Below, one piece after another: positions 32,771-43,154 of a DNA stretch of 64,000 bases. Source of the DNA: Anisus vortex (taxonomy: Eukaryota; Mollusca; Gastropoda; Planorbidae); the NCBI GenBank assembly GCA_949126835.1, contig OX421492.1:43922998-43986997 (forward strand). The letters run 5' to 3'. The position numbers and the translations under genes are program-made. How positions within the stretch are numbered: position 1 is the stretch's first letter; each line of letters starts with the position of its first letter. The notes under the pieces were generated by a model. It was not told where the DNA came from. It did no database searches and saw only the letters and a program-made list of their open reading frames with translations.

Positions 32771-34692
32771 ATGGCCGGAAAAAAATACAAAAACTCGACC
32801 AACGTCCGTTTCAAGATATTCGGACAAAAGATTAAGGATTCATTCAACAAAAAGATCGTGCTGTATTATCTTTCTGTTGTGAAAGTATTATATGTCGTAC
32901 ATCCAGTGTACAAAGACATTTTGACACCAATTTTAAATCAAAATGTAAAACCCCGGAAGACAAAAGTAAAGCTGTCAAAAGGTCGCTTTTGAGATTTAAA
33001 AATCAAACGGATATTTTAAATCTATCGGTTGGAATGAAGAATAGAGCTACGGAATGTAGTTACAAAATTGCTCTGTGTGTGGCGTTGAAAGGCAAGCCTT
33101 TTACCGACGGAGATTATATCAAAGAAACATTTATAAGCAGTGCTGAAATTTTTTTTTAGTGATTTACCTTTACCTAATAAAGAAACTATTCTCTCTTCGA
33201 GAAATGCCATCAATTAAAAGGCGTAGAACTGATTTAGCGGAAGATTTAACAATTAAACGACTGGGTTTTAAAAGCAGCTGTATTTAGTGTCGCTCTTGAT
33301 GAAAGTGTGTCGCTCTTGATGAAAGTGTGTCGCTCTTGATGAAAGTGTGTCGCTCTTGATGAAAGTGTTGACGTAATTGACTTGGCACATCTTTCTATCG
33401 TCGTACAAAATTGTGAAAATTAATAATCGTGTTATTAAAGAGTTGTGTTGCTTGTTAGCTCTTCATGAAACCACCAAAGCAGCGGACATACTTAGTGCAT
33501 TCGTAAGCTTTTTGAAAAATCAGAACATTGATTTAATAAATTATTCTGTGTTACAACAGATGGTGCTGCTGCGATGGTTGGCATAAAAAGAAAAAAAGAT
33601 TTGTCAAACTTCTTGAAAACCACATTGGACGTCGACTATTCAGCTTCCATTGCATTATACACAGGGAAGTTGGCGTGCAATGATTTCAACATTGGACTTT
33701 CGCTCCGTAATGGAAACAGTTGTTAAAATAGTAAACTTTATAGTCTCTCTTTTCTTCGTTGATTCACCGGCAATTCAAATCTTTACTACAAGAAATTGAT
33801 AGTGACTATGGAGATTTGCTGTTGCACATCAGTGTTTGCCGGCTTAGTCAAGGTAAAGTGTTGAATGGATTCGTTTCGTGCCTGGAAACAGTTAAGATGT
33901 TTCTAGATGGATAAAAAGATATTTTCCAGAATTAAATGATGAAGAATGGCTGATGAAACTGATTTTTTTTTACAGACATTACGACTTATTTAAATGAGTT
34001 GAACTTGCGTTTACAGGGACAGAATCAAACAGTTCTTCAAGAACTGTTTGGTTACTGGAAAGCATTTGGATAGAAACTAGACATATTTTGCCGTGATATT
34101 AACTCGAAAACATTTGAGTACTTCACCAATGTTAAAGCTCATACAGAGCTATATATATATTACAGATAGATCAGCTTCAGAGATACATTGAAGCACTCAA
34201 GGTGGAGTTTTCTAACCAAAGTCAAGACTTTCAAATTCATGGACCAATATTTGTATACCTTACCATGCTTTACTTGCTTGATCTGACTTCTATCCATTTA
34301 GATCTGGAACATTTTGGGTGGATGGATATTGACAATTTTGAAATGCAGCAAATTGAATTTAAAATATCCGATTTATGTTCATCAGAATTTTTCGCATTGC
34401 GAAAAAAATCTGGAAGGAAGCTGCGTAGAAAAGTAGGCTAGTCAGCTATTCTTAACTGCTGGACTTCCCTCCCTGAATCGTTCATTTGTTTAAAGAAAGT
34501 TGCATTTGTTCTACTTTAAGCTGCTGGGTCCACTTATATCTGTGAACAGATTTTCTCACACATGAAAACTGTTTTAAGCTCACAAAGAAGTCGCATTGAA
34601 CACCCAGAAGCCTGTGTGAAGCTTAAAGTAACTAAATATGTACCGGGTTTTGAACAATTATCGAAACACATGCAAGGACAAAACCCGCATTA
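32771..34692 (+). pseudogene. hAT transposase pseudogene (GTF2IRD2/FAM200-like)
   Basis: Shifting plus-strand frames give ALCVALKGKPFTDGDYIKET, then SDLPLPNKETILSSRNAI, ALDESVD, LSIVVQNCENNRVIKELCC and LLALHETTKAADIL. They continue with TDGAAAMVGIKRKKDLSNFL and, near 34540-34690, FEQIFSHMKTVLSSQRSRI-like residues (written here across a substitution, seen as CEQIFSHMKTVLSSQRSRIE). KPFTxGxFVKE, LALDESTD, TDGAxAMVG and a C-terminal dimerisation block are typical. A 22-base unit at 33285-33368 is repeated four times over the ALDES motif and breaks the frame. Terminal repeats were not identified. Confidence 0.85.
33285..33368. repeat. 22-bp direct repeat, 4 copies, inside the hAT pseudogene
   Basis: GTGTCGCTCTTGATGAAAGT+GT is tandemly repeated exactly over the codons for the conserved LALDES catalytic motif. 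The period is not divisible by three. Confidence 0.95.
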
Positions 34693-35354
34693 ATTAATAC
34701 AGACCAATTGCATTCAAATTATGAGCTTTGTTTTATCTTCTGTCAATAAGCAAATACAATAGTTCAAGATCACTTGTATTTGTTTTATCTTCTGAAAATG
34801 AAAAGCAGCTTAGGCTTTTATATACTTTAATATATATTTTTTTGTGTAAGTAGAAAATCTAAGACAGGTACGCCAGGACAGGAGATAGCTACCCTAATTG
34901 TCAGCCCTAGAGAGAGCTGACTAGCAACTAATAGAGGACTTTTACAACATATTTTCGAGGCTTTCGCAGTTGAGTGAAAGACTTGGAGAAATGGAGGCGG
35001 AGAGACGGACAGATGTTTCGATGAGAGAACCTGGCGAAAGTGATAGGTAGGTAACACAACACAGTGGTAGAAGTCCTCATCTAAAACGAGTCATCCAGCC
35101 ATCTCAAGTTTAGCACAGCCTAAAATATGCACCTCCTGGTTTAGTGTGGAGGGAGACTTGGACAAAGGTTTTTCCTTACCGAATAAAATTCTACCCATAC
35201 AATGGGCAGGGTGTGCATGTCTGCATCTCTTGCTGGTAACACATCAAACAGCGTTGCACATCTATTCACCAAAACTAGCGCCTCCCGGCATGCAGAGTCG
35301 AGTACTGTAAAGGGCTGCCATAGACTCTTTACCAAAGCATAAGGAATGAAAATT
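34693..35354. other. Stretch between the hAT and Y-box pseudogenes
   Basis: No confident feature. Short open frames exist on the minus strand (34827-35057, 35141-35335) without family resemblance. Part may be 5' untranslated sequence of the retroposed Y-box transcript. Confidence 0.35.
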
Positions 35355-35905
35355 AACTACCAATGTAACAGGAATAGTCAAATGGTTTAATGTCAAACGT
35401 GTATATGGATTTATCAATCGTGATGACACAAAGAAAGATGTGTTTGTGTACTATATAGCCGTTATAAGCAACAACCCATGAAAACACTTTAGGAGTGTTG
35501 GGGATGTTGTAATGTCGAGTTTGATGTTGTTGAAGGCGAGAATGGTAATCAGGTTGCAAACGTAACAGGCCATGATAGTTCTGATGTACAAGGTAGTAGA
35601 TATGCAGCTGATCTTCGCAGATTCAAACATAGATGGTATCCACATAATAGTGATGGGGTCAGAGCGAGAAAAAAATCCAAGAAAAGACTAGGGCAACAGA
35701 CTACCCATCCCCGCAAGGAAATAGAAGCCAGAACAGGCATTCATGCAGACCACATTCTAGTGCCAACCACAGGAGGCAAAACTGTTCGGAGGGTCGAGAG
35801 AAATTTATATCACATCCGGATAAAGGCACAACTCGGGGAGCCCTTGGTGGATGGTATTATGGTTCTCAAATTAGTCCACCGAGTCAAGATTCAGGAAATC
35901 TAGGT
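35355..35905 (+). pseudogene. YBX-like: Y-box binding protein pseudogene (cold-shock domain)
   Basis: The frame begins [20 protein letters not shown], then [19 protein letters not shown], a TGA at 35479, and KHFRSVGDV. After a frameshift near 35510 it continues EFDVVEGENGNQVANVTGHD, then VQGSRYAADLRRFKHRWYP and a basic tail. This follows the cold-shock domain of Y-box proteins through RNP1 (KWFN..YGFI), RNP2 (VFV) and the NNPRKxLRSVGD helix. The stop replaces the Arg codon of NNPRK, as CGA-to-TGA decay would produce. No introns interrupt the homology, so it is probably a processed copy. RNA/DNA-binding function is lost. Confidence 0.85.
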
Positions 35906-35962
35906 CTTGACAGAACCCATGAAACCCTAAGGTCTAAACCTATGACTGACATCCATCTAGGT
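35905..35962. repeat. 57-bp repeat unit, left of the LTR element
   Basis: AGGTCTTGACAGAACCCATG, then AAACCNTAAGGTCTAAACCT and ATGACTGACATCCATCT is one full unit. The same unit continues at 41694 after the retrotransposon, which inserted inside this tandem repeat. Confidence 0.93.
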
Positions 35963-37333
35963 TGTCACGATTCTGGAATTAAATCGCGACAATTAGCACT
36001 CATGGATAGATCATAGCGCAGAAGTAGTGTAGAACTAGAAACATAGGTTAGCGTAGAGTTAGATTAGGGAGTAGAAAAGTAGCCTGGAGCTAATACACTC
36101 TCCCTCTCTCACGCAATAGGAACACCCCAACTACTCCTTCTTCACCTGTTCTTTAACCCTCTCTACACTTTTTCATTCCCGAATTCAGAGTTGCTACTTG
36201 ATTCAGCCAATTGGTATTACACTATTTGTATGTGTGATTGTATGTGTGTGTATTCTTTAATGTATGTATATATATATATATATATATATATTCTATTATG
36301 CTGTCGATTATGATTCATGCTGTATTTGGATAGTAACTACTCATTTATTTTGCTAAACTCAGCATACACGTAAAACCCCCACCCACCTGTAGAAACCCCC
36401 ACCCACCTGTAGACACCCCCACCCACCTGTAGACACCCCCCACCCACTGCTACACCTTTTTCATTATCTCCCCTCTTTGTCCCCTACTCAGCGCCCGTGG
36501 GCATAGCCCTTGATCCACTCGTCGTAGTGACATCTGGAGCGAAGCGTCTCGCACATACGTAAGCGCACATCAAGGGAGATAAGTCATTATCTTATCCTTT
36601 GTATCTCCGTATACGTCTACCCACCCCCCTCCTTTTCCCCTGGGCCCCACCCCGCAAAAGTCGGCGGTACTAATTGTCCACCTACACCCACTCCTAATTC
36701 CCCCCCCCCCAATAGTCAATCCTTTATGCAAGTATATTTCAAACCAGCCAACCAGAACATATGTAATTCTAAACTAATGTAGCTATCCAATCAAATTGAC
36801 CACTGATCACGTGACTAAAATCCAGGAAAGCGCGCTTAACTAGTTTTAGGGCACTTCGGCTCAAAACGTTAGGGGAGAAGGTTGTTCGATTCTAGCCTCG
36901 ACTTATTCAGTTCGTTCCATAGGATATACCGCCTGCATGTGTATAGATAGATATTTTGTCAGTCTAAGTATTTTCATGAACACAGCTTCGTTTGCCTAAT
37001 GTTTTGGATAACCTAGCAGTACCATGTGTTGAGTGTTAACTGAAGCCTGTGCAAATTCATATATGTATCTTGCCATTGAGTGAAGAATTGAAATGATAAT
37101 AAACACCTGAACTTAACCAACGATTTATTTGCCTACTTAGACCTATCTGTGTGTCCGTCATAATATCTAACGAGCCAAGAGAGAAATAATAATTATTCCA
37201 GGGCGATTCCAGTCACGGTAATTCATACCCTACGACGACCTGCCACTACTACCCCACTCGCCTACGACTCCGCACCCCTCTCATCGCCCAACTTCTGCCA
37301 GGTTGATGTCCTAATCCTAAACACATCCTGACA
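35963..37333 (+). repeat. 5' LTR
   Basis: Begins TGTCACGATTCTGGAATT and ends CACATCCTGACA. It contains a TA microsatellite (36269-36290), a GT-rich stretch and three CCCCCACCCACCTGTAGA units. AATAAACACC at 37099 is a candidate polyadenylation signal. The next bases AAGTGGGGACCTCGCC hold a likely tRNA primer site starting at TGGGG; the tRNA was not identified. Confidence 0.95.
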
Positions 37334-38166
37334 AAGTGGGGACCTCGCCGCGGGATCCTGAACTCAAGCCGTTCAGGGCACTAACAACAGCAATCAACCC
37401 GAGGACCACGCCGTTACTGAAACCGACCCTGGATTGGGGGCTCATCTCTCTACAACACGAAGACTCTAAGCAGCAAACAGATCCGCCACCTCAAACGCAA
37501 GCCAAGTCACCCAATCACGCCAGATTCGCCACCCCATCACGCCAGATTCGCCACCCCATTACGCCAGATTCGCCACTCTAAGCAATCTACGGCAACCCAG
37601 ATACACCAGCAGCCATATTCGTCACCCTACGCCACCTGCGTCACCCCGCCACGCCAGATTCGACACCCCAACCGCCAGATCGACACCCCAGATACACCAG
37701 CAGCCAGATTCGCCACCCCAACCGTCAGATCGTCACCTGAGACACCGCACCGACGTGCCTGCCCGACAACTATCAACCCAGAGAACCCGAGAACCGCCAT
37801 CAACCTCCCCTAAGGAACCGCCGTAGTTCCCGGTAACCAAACCCGGGAAAATAGACAATAACGCTATACACTATCTAGTCCCGGCACGGGGAAAAAGAAC
37901 TTCTCACTATACCGAAGATACCCGCAACCAACAGAGCGCCACGCGCCATACAAAAACGATAACTTTGTGATTGGATACGTGTGTATTGTGTATGTGTGTG
38001 AAATTCTAGGAATAGCTGTTCTGGTGAGTACCATTTTGAGCTGTATTATATTAGTTAAACTCTGAACCCCCCCAACCCTAACCCCCATAACCCTCTTACA
38101 TTCCCTCTCTCTATCTCGTCATATCTCTGTCCGTTTACTGCCCTACTCTCGCCTTAATCTGTCACT
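37334..38166 (+). other. Retrotransposon leader between LTR and gag
   Basis: A GC-rich leader with imperfect repeats of CGCCAGATTCGCCACCCCA from 37519 to 37720. No protein resemblance; it may hold packaging signals, which is inference. Confidence 0.6.
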
Positions 38167-39216
38167 ATGGCTGAAGGTGTACTATTGCGTAAACAGCTGA
38201 GAGAAGAGGCTATAGCGATAGGCTACAGTGACGGAGACGTCATTAAATACGTCGTCGAACAAGTAGCGGCCCATGAGGCAAAAGCAGAGAAGCTTAGACT
38301 AGAACAACTAGATAGAGAAGAGAAACTTAGACTAGAGCAGAGAGAAGACACACTTAGGTTAGAACAGTTAGCTAGGGAAGATAGAGCTAGAGAAGAAAAT
38401 AGGCTAGATGAGGAGGCACGCAAAACACATGAATTCAGACTAGCTGAATTAGCCGCAAGCACTAGGCCCCCGGACAACAGCGACAACCCAAACTCCCCCT
38501 CGTCATTTAGCTCAGCAAACTCCAGCAACCATCCCCTCCCCCGACATGCTTCTCTATGGACTGAAGTTCACGACCCCCGACTGGAACAGTTCGACATTTA
38601 CCTCCGACGGTTTAGCGACTGTATGGAGCTAAATGAGGTCCCCCCAGAATTACATTGTAGGATCCTCGTCTCCACTCTGAGTGGAGAGGATTATGACACC
38701 TATTGTAAACTGGCCCCAGAAGACAGGGAGTCGTGCGTTGCACTGAAAAACGCGCTGCTAAATCGACACCAACTGCACGCGTCACATTATCAAAAGAAGT
38801 TTCGGTCATCCACGCTACGGTCAGGAGAGAACTATACGCAATTCGCGGAGCGAATTAAGGCCTACTTACTTAAGTGGGTAGAATTAGGAGACATAGAACA
38901 ATCCTATGAAGGCATGGTCACCCTTCTTATGACTGAACAGATAGAATCCCAGATGCCCCCCAAGCTAAAGGCTTTCTTAATCCAACAGGGAATATCCGGT
39001 TTAAACCCCTCCCTGCAGGGCGCAGATAGGTTTCTGCAGTCCAACCTAATAGCGTCATCCTCCCGCCCGGGACACCCGCATCCGCACCGACCTTATGGGG
39101 ACAACCACCGCGTCAACCCTCCCCCTCAATCAACCGCGCCTCAGCCGCACACGCCCCACCTCGTCCTCACAACCCACGCGGAGACCACCGCCACACCAGA
39201 CCCACCCCTCAGTTAG
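38167..39216 (+). CDS. gag: Gag-like polyprotein with SCAN-like capsid region
   Basis: 349 codons starting MAEGVLLRKQLREEAIAIGY. Residues about 40-95 are a charged coiled coil (KLRLEQLDREEKLRLEQ repeats). Residues about 130-290 resemble the capsid segment of Gmr1-like gypsy Gags, from which vertebrate SCAN domains derive (YTQFAERIKAYLLKWVELGD, then LMTEQIESQMPPKLKAFLIQ). The tail is proline/histidine-rich and lacks a CCHC zinc knuckle. The frame is unbroken. The pol frame lies at -1 relative to gag and is open across the end of gag, so -1 frameshifting is plausible but not proven. Confidence 0.85.
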   Translation: MAEGVLLRKQLREEAIAIGYSDGDVIKYVVEQVAAHEAKAEKLRLEQLDREEKLRLEQREDTLRLEQLAREDRAREENRLDEEARKTHEFRLAELAASTRPPDNSDNPNSPSSFSSANSSNHPLPRHASLWTEVHDPRLEQFDIYLRRFSDCMELNEVPPELHCRILVSTLSGEDYDTYCKLAPEDRESCVALKNALLNRHQLHASHYQKKFRSSTLRSGENYTQFAERIKAYLLKWVELGDIEQSYEGMVTLLMTEQIESQMPPKLKAFLIQQGISGLNPSLQGADRFLQSNLIASSSRPGHPHPHRPYGDNHRVNPPPQSTAPQPHTPHLVLTTHAETTATPDPPLS

Positions 39217-40088
39217 CATACGACAGGAACAGACGCGACCCCACCCCCTATTTGGCCGCCGGTGCATTTTACACCACGACAGAACCCGTAAGCGCCGACC
39301 AGCAGTATACTAACGGTCCGGCAGGACAAGAAACAGAAGCCCCTCACCCCAACCACATAACCGAAACCACCGCCCCGTGGAATAGCCAGGAAACATACGG
39401 CGACTTGGATCAAGTCCATCACGTATTTTCCATCTCCTCAGTAGACGGACCCCATGAACCCCGCCACAACTGTGTCGACGAGATAGTCCGAATCAATGGC
39501 CACCTGGGCTCTTGTACATACGATTCCGGGCTCAGCTATGAGGCCCTAGTACCGGAATCAATGACCGACCCCCGCGACTACACAGGCCGCAATGTGCGAC
39601 TCCAAGGGCCATCCCATGACTCCCCCATCCTGCGTCTACCGACGGCAGTCGTACACATCGACTCCGCCTTTACAGCAGGCCCCATCGAAGCAGCCGTGAC
39701 TAAAGACGGGAAAGTAGACGTTCTACTAGGTAGGCCAATCGTAGGCAGACCACTCCCGCCCCGACCCACACAGGTGAACCACGAGCCACCGCGCCCCACC
39801 CACAGCCCGATCCGCCCTCCCCAATTCGTGTCCATTAAAGACAGGCTCCGCAACGCAAAACTGCCCCAAACCAGAAGCGAGCTAAAGCGTATGCTTCACG
39901 AGTTCAGTTACTATGAAAGGAATGCTATACGCGGCTTCCGGCAACTAGCAACGCCCTTATTCGATCTACTGAATGCTACCACACGTCCAAAATTACATTG
40001 GAACGAAAACGCCAGATTTGCTTTCGACCTGTTAAAATGTTTCTTAGGTCGAAACCCATTTCGAGTCCACCCCGACGACGAGGATTAG
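39183..40088 (+). CDS. pol (truncated): Truncated Pol: aspartic protease joined to a reverse-transcriptase remnant
   Basis: The -1 frame is open from before 39183 to 40088, with no good ATG at its start. A retropepsin-like segment carries the active-site triad in GSCTYDSGLSYEALVP (Asp-Ser-Gly), followed by VDVLLGRPIV (the LLGxD/xP flap-proximal motif, altered). Thirty residues later the chain jumps to KRMLHEFSYYERNAIRGFRQ and LATPLFDLLNATTRPKLHW, the connection just after the reverse-transcriptase palm. The palm with YxDD, RNase H and integrase are deleted. The stop is at 40086-40088. Confidence 0.85.
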   Translation, partial: DHRHTRPTPQLAYDRNRRDPTPYLAAGAFYTTTEPVSADQQYTNGPAGQETEAPHPNHITETTAPWNSQETYGDLDQVHHVFSISSVDGPHEPRHNCVDEIVRINGHLGSCTYDSGLSYEALVPESMTDPRDYTGRNVRLQGPSHDSPILRLPTAVVHIDSAFTAGPIEAAVTKDGKVDVLLGRPIVGRPLPPRPTQVNHEPPRPTHSPIRPPQFVSIKDRLRNAKLPQTRSELKRMLHEFSYYERNAIRGFRQLATPLFDLLNATTRPKLHWNENARFAFDLLKCFLGRNPFRVHPDDED

Positions 40089-40345
40089 CGTTAACCCTAA
40101 ACACCCGATGGGCTGGGTAACAATACAACCCAGCGCCATACTCGCCCCCCCCAAAAGATAACTTAACGCGTCCCCTTGTTCCCTCCGACCCCTCCCCGTC
40201 ACAGACCCACCACCAACACATGGACACGCCAAGATACCACTCGCAGATACTATCCCGGTACTCTCACTCAGATCCCATACCCCAGAGACAGTAATTTAGG
40301 TATGAATCCACTTTCTGAGTAGATTCCCAAATTGCCCGGGTGAGT

Positions 40346-41693
40346 TGTCACGATTCTGGAATTAAATCGCGACAATTAGCACTCATGGATAGATCATAGC
40401 GCAGAAGTAGTGTAGAACTAGAAACATAGGTTAGCGTAGAGTTAGATTAGGGAGTAGAAAAGTAGCCTGGAGCTAATACACTCTCCCTCTCTCACGCAAT
40501 AGGAACACCCCAACCACTCCTTCTTCACCAGTTCTTTAACCCTCTCTACACTTTTTCATTCCCGAATTCAGAGTTGCTACTTGATTCAGCCAATTGGTAT
40601 TACACTATTTGTATGTGTGATTGTATGTGTGTGTATTCTTTAATGTATGTATATATATATATATATATATATATTCTATTATGCTGTCGATTATGATTCA
40701 TGCTGTATTTGGATAGTAACTACTCATTTATTTTGCTAAACTCAGCATACACGTAAAACCCCCACCCACCTGTAGAAACCCCCACCCACCTGTAGACACC
40801 CCCACCCACTGCTACACCTTTTTCATTATCTCCCCTCTTCGTTCCCTACTCAGCGCCCGTGGGCATAGCCCTTGATCCACTCGTCGTAGTGACATCTGGA
40901 GCGAAGCGTCTCGCACATACGTAAGCGCACATCAAGGGAGATAAGTCATTATCTTATCCTTTGTATCTCCGTATACGTCTACCCACCCCCTCCTTTTCCC
41001 CTGGGCCCCACCCCGCAAAAGTCGGCGGTACTAATTGTCCACCTACACCCACTCCTAATTCCCCCCCCCCAATAGTCAATCCTTTATGCAAGTATATTTC
41101 AAACCAGCCAACCAGAACATATGTAATTCTATACTAATGTAGCTATCCAATCAAATTGACCACTGATCACGTGACTAAAATCCAGGAAAGCGCGCTTAAC
41201 TAGTTTTAGGGCACTTCGGCTCAAAACGTTAGGGGAGAAGGTTGTTCGATTCTATCCTCGACTTATTCAGTTCGTTCCATAGGATATACCGCCTGCATGT
41301 GTATAGATAGATATTTTGTCAGTCTAAGTATTTTCATGAACACAGCTTCGTTTGCCTAATGTTTTGGATAACCTAGCAGTACCATGTGTTGAGTGTTAAC
41401 TGAAGCCTGTGCAAATTCATATATGTATCTTGCCATTGAGTGAAGAATTGAAATGATAATAAACACCTGAACTTAACCAACGATTTATTTGCCTACTTAG
41501 ACCTATCTGTGTGTCCGTCATAATATCTAACGAGCCAAGAGAGAAATAATAATTATTCCAGGGCGATTCCAGTCACGGTAATTCATACCCTACGACGACC
41601 TGCCACTACTACCCCACTCGCCTACGACTCCGCACCCCTCTCATCGCCCAACTTCTGCCAGGTTGATGTCCTAATCCTAAACACATCCTGACA
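40346..41693 (+). repeat. 3' LTR
   Basis: Near-identical to the 5' LTR, starting TGTCACGATT and ending CATCCTGACA. It has one fewer CCCCCACCCACCTGTAGA unit and several single-base differences (e.g. CTCTTCGTTCC for CTCTTTGTCCC). The preceding CCCGGGTGAG is a poor polypurine tract. Confidence 0.95.
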
Positions 41694-41811
41694 TAGGTCT
41701 TGACAGAACCCATGAAACCATAAGGTCTAAACCTATGACTGACATCCATCTAGGTCTTGACAGAACCCATGAAACCATAAGGTCTAAACCTATGACTGAC
41801 ATCCTTTGGGA
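41694..41811. repeat. 57-bp repeat, two more units, right of the LTR element
   Basis: TAGGTCTTGACAGAACCCAT continues the interrupted 57-base tandem repeat. It then runs into TTTGGGACAAAGAGGATCC. Confidence 0.93.
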
Positions 41812-42725
41812 CAAAGAGGATCCACCTTAATATAGAACAACAACCAGAGGGGTTTCACAATTTCCCACGGCTGCAGGCATGCCCCTTAAGTACTGTGACA
41901 CAACTTCCAAAAGATGTAGGCTAACCACACAAGAGATTGGATGCATCCAAACAACAAACACAGTGCCCTTGTTACTCTTGCTGCTGGCTGCTTTCCCAGT
42001 GGCACATGTAATGAGCCTTTGGCTCATTATTGAGTCATTTACAATGTATTGAGTTGTAGCGCCCCTTAACGGGTCGCATCAAGATGGTGGGTAAGTAGTA
42101 TAGTGCCCCAGGGAAAACACCTATTTTTGGCAGCACAGCTGGTAAGCTTTTTTTTTAGTCGCGCTTATTCTGGTCACTCTACCCACCCAGGCCATTGATA
42201 GTCTCAGTCATGTGTCGTATTTTAACCATTTTGTGTAACGTTAAGGTAGCCCATGTGTGTCAGAAAGAACCAGCACTCTTACACTGGTTATCTGTCTCTT
42301 GTATTATTCAATAAAAACATCTGAATGGGAAACTACTAGTCTAGGTGTTTTTTTTATTAGTTTCCAAAAGTAAAAGACATTATATTTGCCTACGTAGTTG
42401 TTGTAAGTTGTAATTATGTGTGACTAGTTGTGTTAACTTTTGTATGGTTTCTTTGTAAAGCGCCTTTTCTTTTTCTTCATGCTACATAATATGTAGACTG
42501 GTGGCCTACGTACGCTTTGTTTACATTAATGTCTATGTAATATACTGTTTTATGCCGGGACTCAACAGTTTTAGTTGAATAATTTACCAAAGGATTTTTG
42601 TTAGGAGATTTAATTAGCCTATCATTAGTTGGGAGTTGGGAGGACGTTATATGTTCAATGTTTCTTTTTTTAAATATTTATATATTTAAGTCAGGCAAAA
42701 CCTGCCTATGGTTGGTTTTTCTGTA
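41812..42725. other. Non-coding stretch, possible 3' part of the Y-box retrocopy
   Basis: No recognised protein. AATAAA occurs at 42310 on the plus strand after a GT-rich stretch, compatible with an untranslated 3' end of the retroposed Y-box transcript, but there is no poly(A) tract after it. It ends at the Mutator-like element. Confidence 0.35.
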
Positions 42726-42867
42726 TGGAGTGTCTGCGCGTCCGGCGACCGGACGTATAGCGCGGGAGATATACGTCCGGCGACCCAAGTCACGTGACTG
42801 ACCATGCGCATAATCGTTTTTTCTTGTTCGAGTTGCTTAATTACTATTTATTGTTAATCATAACCAA

Positions 42868-42960
42868 TGTATCGTGGCCTAATGGTCAGTAGCGTGTTCT
42901 GGCAACCGGAGTCTCGAATGTTCGAATCCAGCTATCTCCATCTTCTTTTTTTTTTTTTTT
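42868..42960 (+). pseudogene. tRNA-like relic followed by an oligo(T) run
   Basis: TGGCCTAATGGTCAGTAGCG fits a tRNA D-arm / A box, and TGTTCGAATCC about 45 bases later fits a B box. Fifteen T's follow at 42946-42960, a polymerase III terminator. The acceptor and T stems do not pair well, so this is a decayed tRNA or the head of a tRNA-derived SINE, not a working tRNA gene. Confidence 0.45.
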
Positions 42961-43154
42961 AAATTCAAATACAGTACAATGAGATATTTTTTTAGTTCAA
43001 TACGAGAATACCCTTCATTTATTCATGTGGGTGGAAATAATTTCATTCAAAGTATCAAAGAAATAAAAAATTCGACTGTTAGGCCTAATGTCGAGCCTAT
43101 TTCTTGAGAAAACGTATTAAATGTCATTACCAAACAATTTATAAAGTAGTTTAA

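Larger units (their letters stand above)
35963..41693 (+). mobile_element. LTR retrotransposon, young, gag-bearing, pol deleted
   Basis: Two direct LTRs (35963-37333, 1371 bp; 40346-41693, 1348 bp) begin TGTCACGATT and end ATCCTGACA. TAGGT flanks the element on both sides (35958-35962 and 41694-41698), a 5-base target duplication. By eye the LTRs differ by about seven substitutions plus small indels, mostly one fewer ACCCCCACCCACCTGTAGA unit on the right, so insertion is recent. The interior carries a complete-looking Gag, an aspartic protease and a sliver of reverse transcriptase. The polymerase catalytic core, RNase H and integrase are missing, so the copy is non-autonomous. Confidence 0.95.

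Noticed and set aside
35353..35740. Three overlapping minus-strand frames
   Set aside because: Shadows of the plus-strand Y-box pseudogene, whose cold-shock motifs are readable in sense.
36269..36290. TATA-box promoter in the LTR TA run
   Set aside because: A (TA)n microsatellite gives TATA by composition alone; the transcription start cannot be inferred from it.
38223..38528. Serine-rich minus-strand frame
   Set aside because: Shadow of the Gag coiled-coil codons on the other strand.
42868..42940. Functional tRNA gene
   Set aside because: Acceptor and T stems do not form Watson-Crick pairs and the anticodon loop is malformed.
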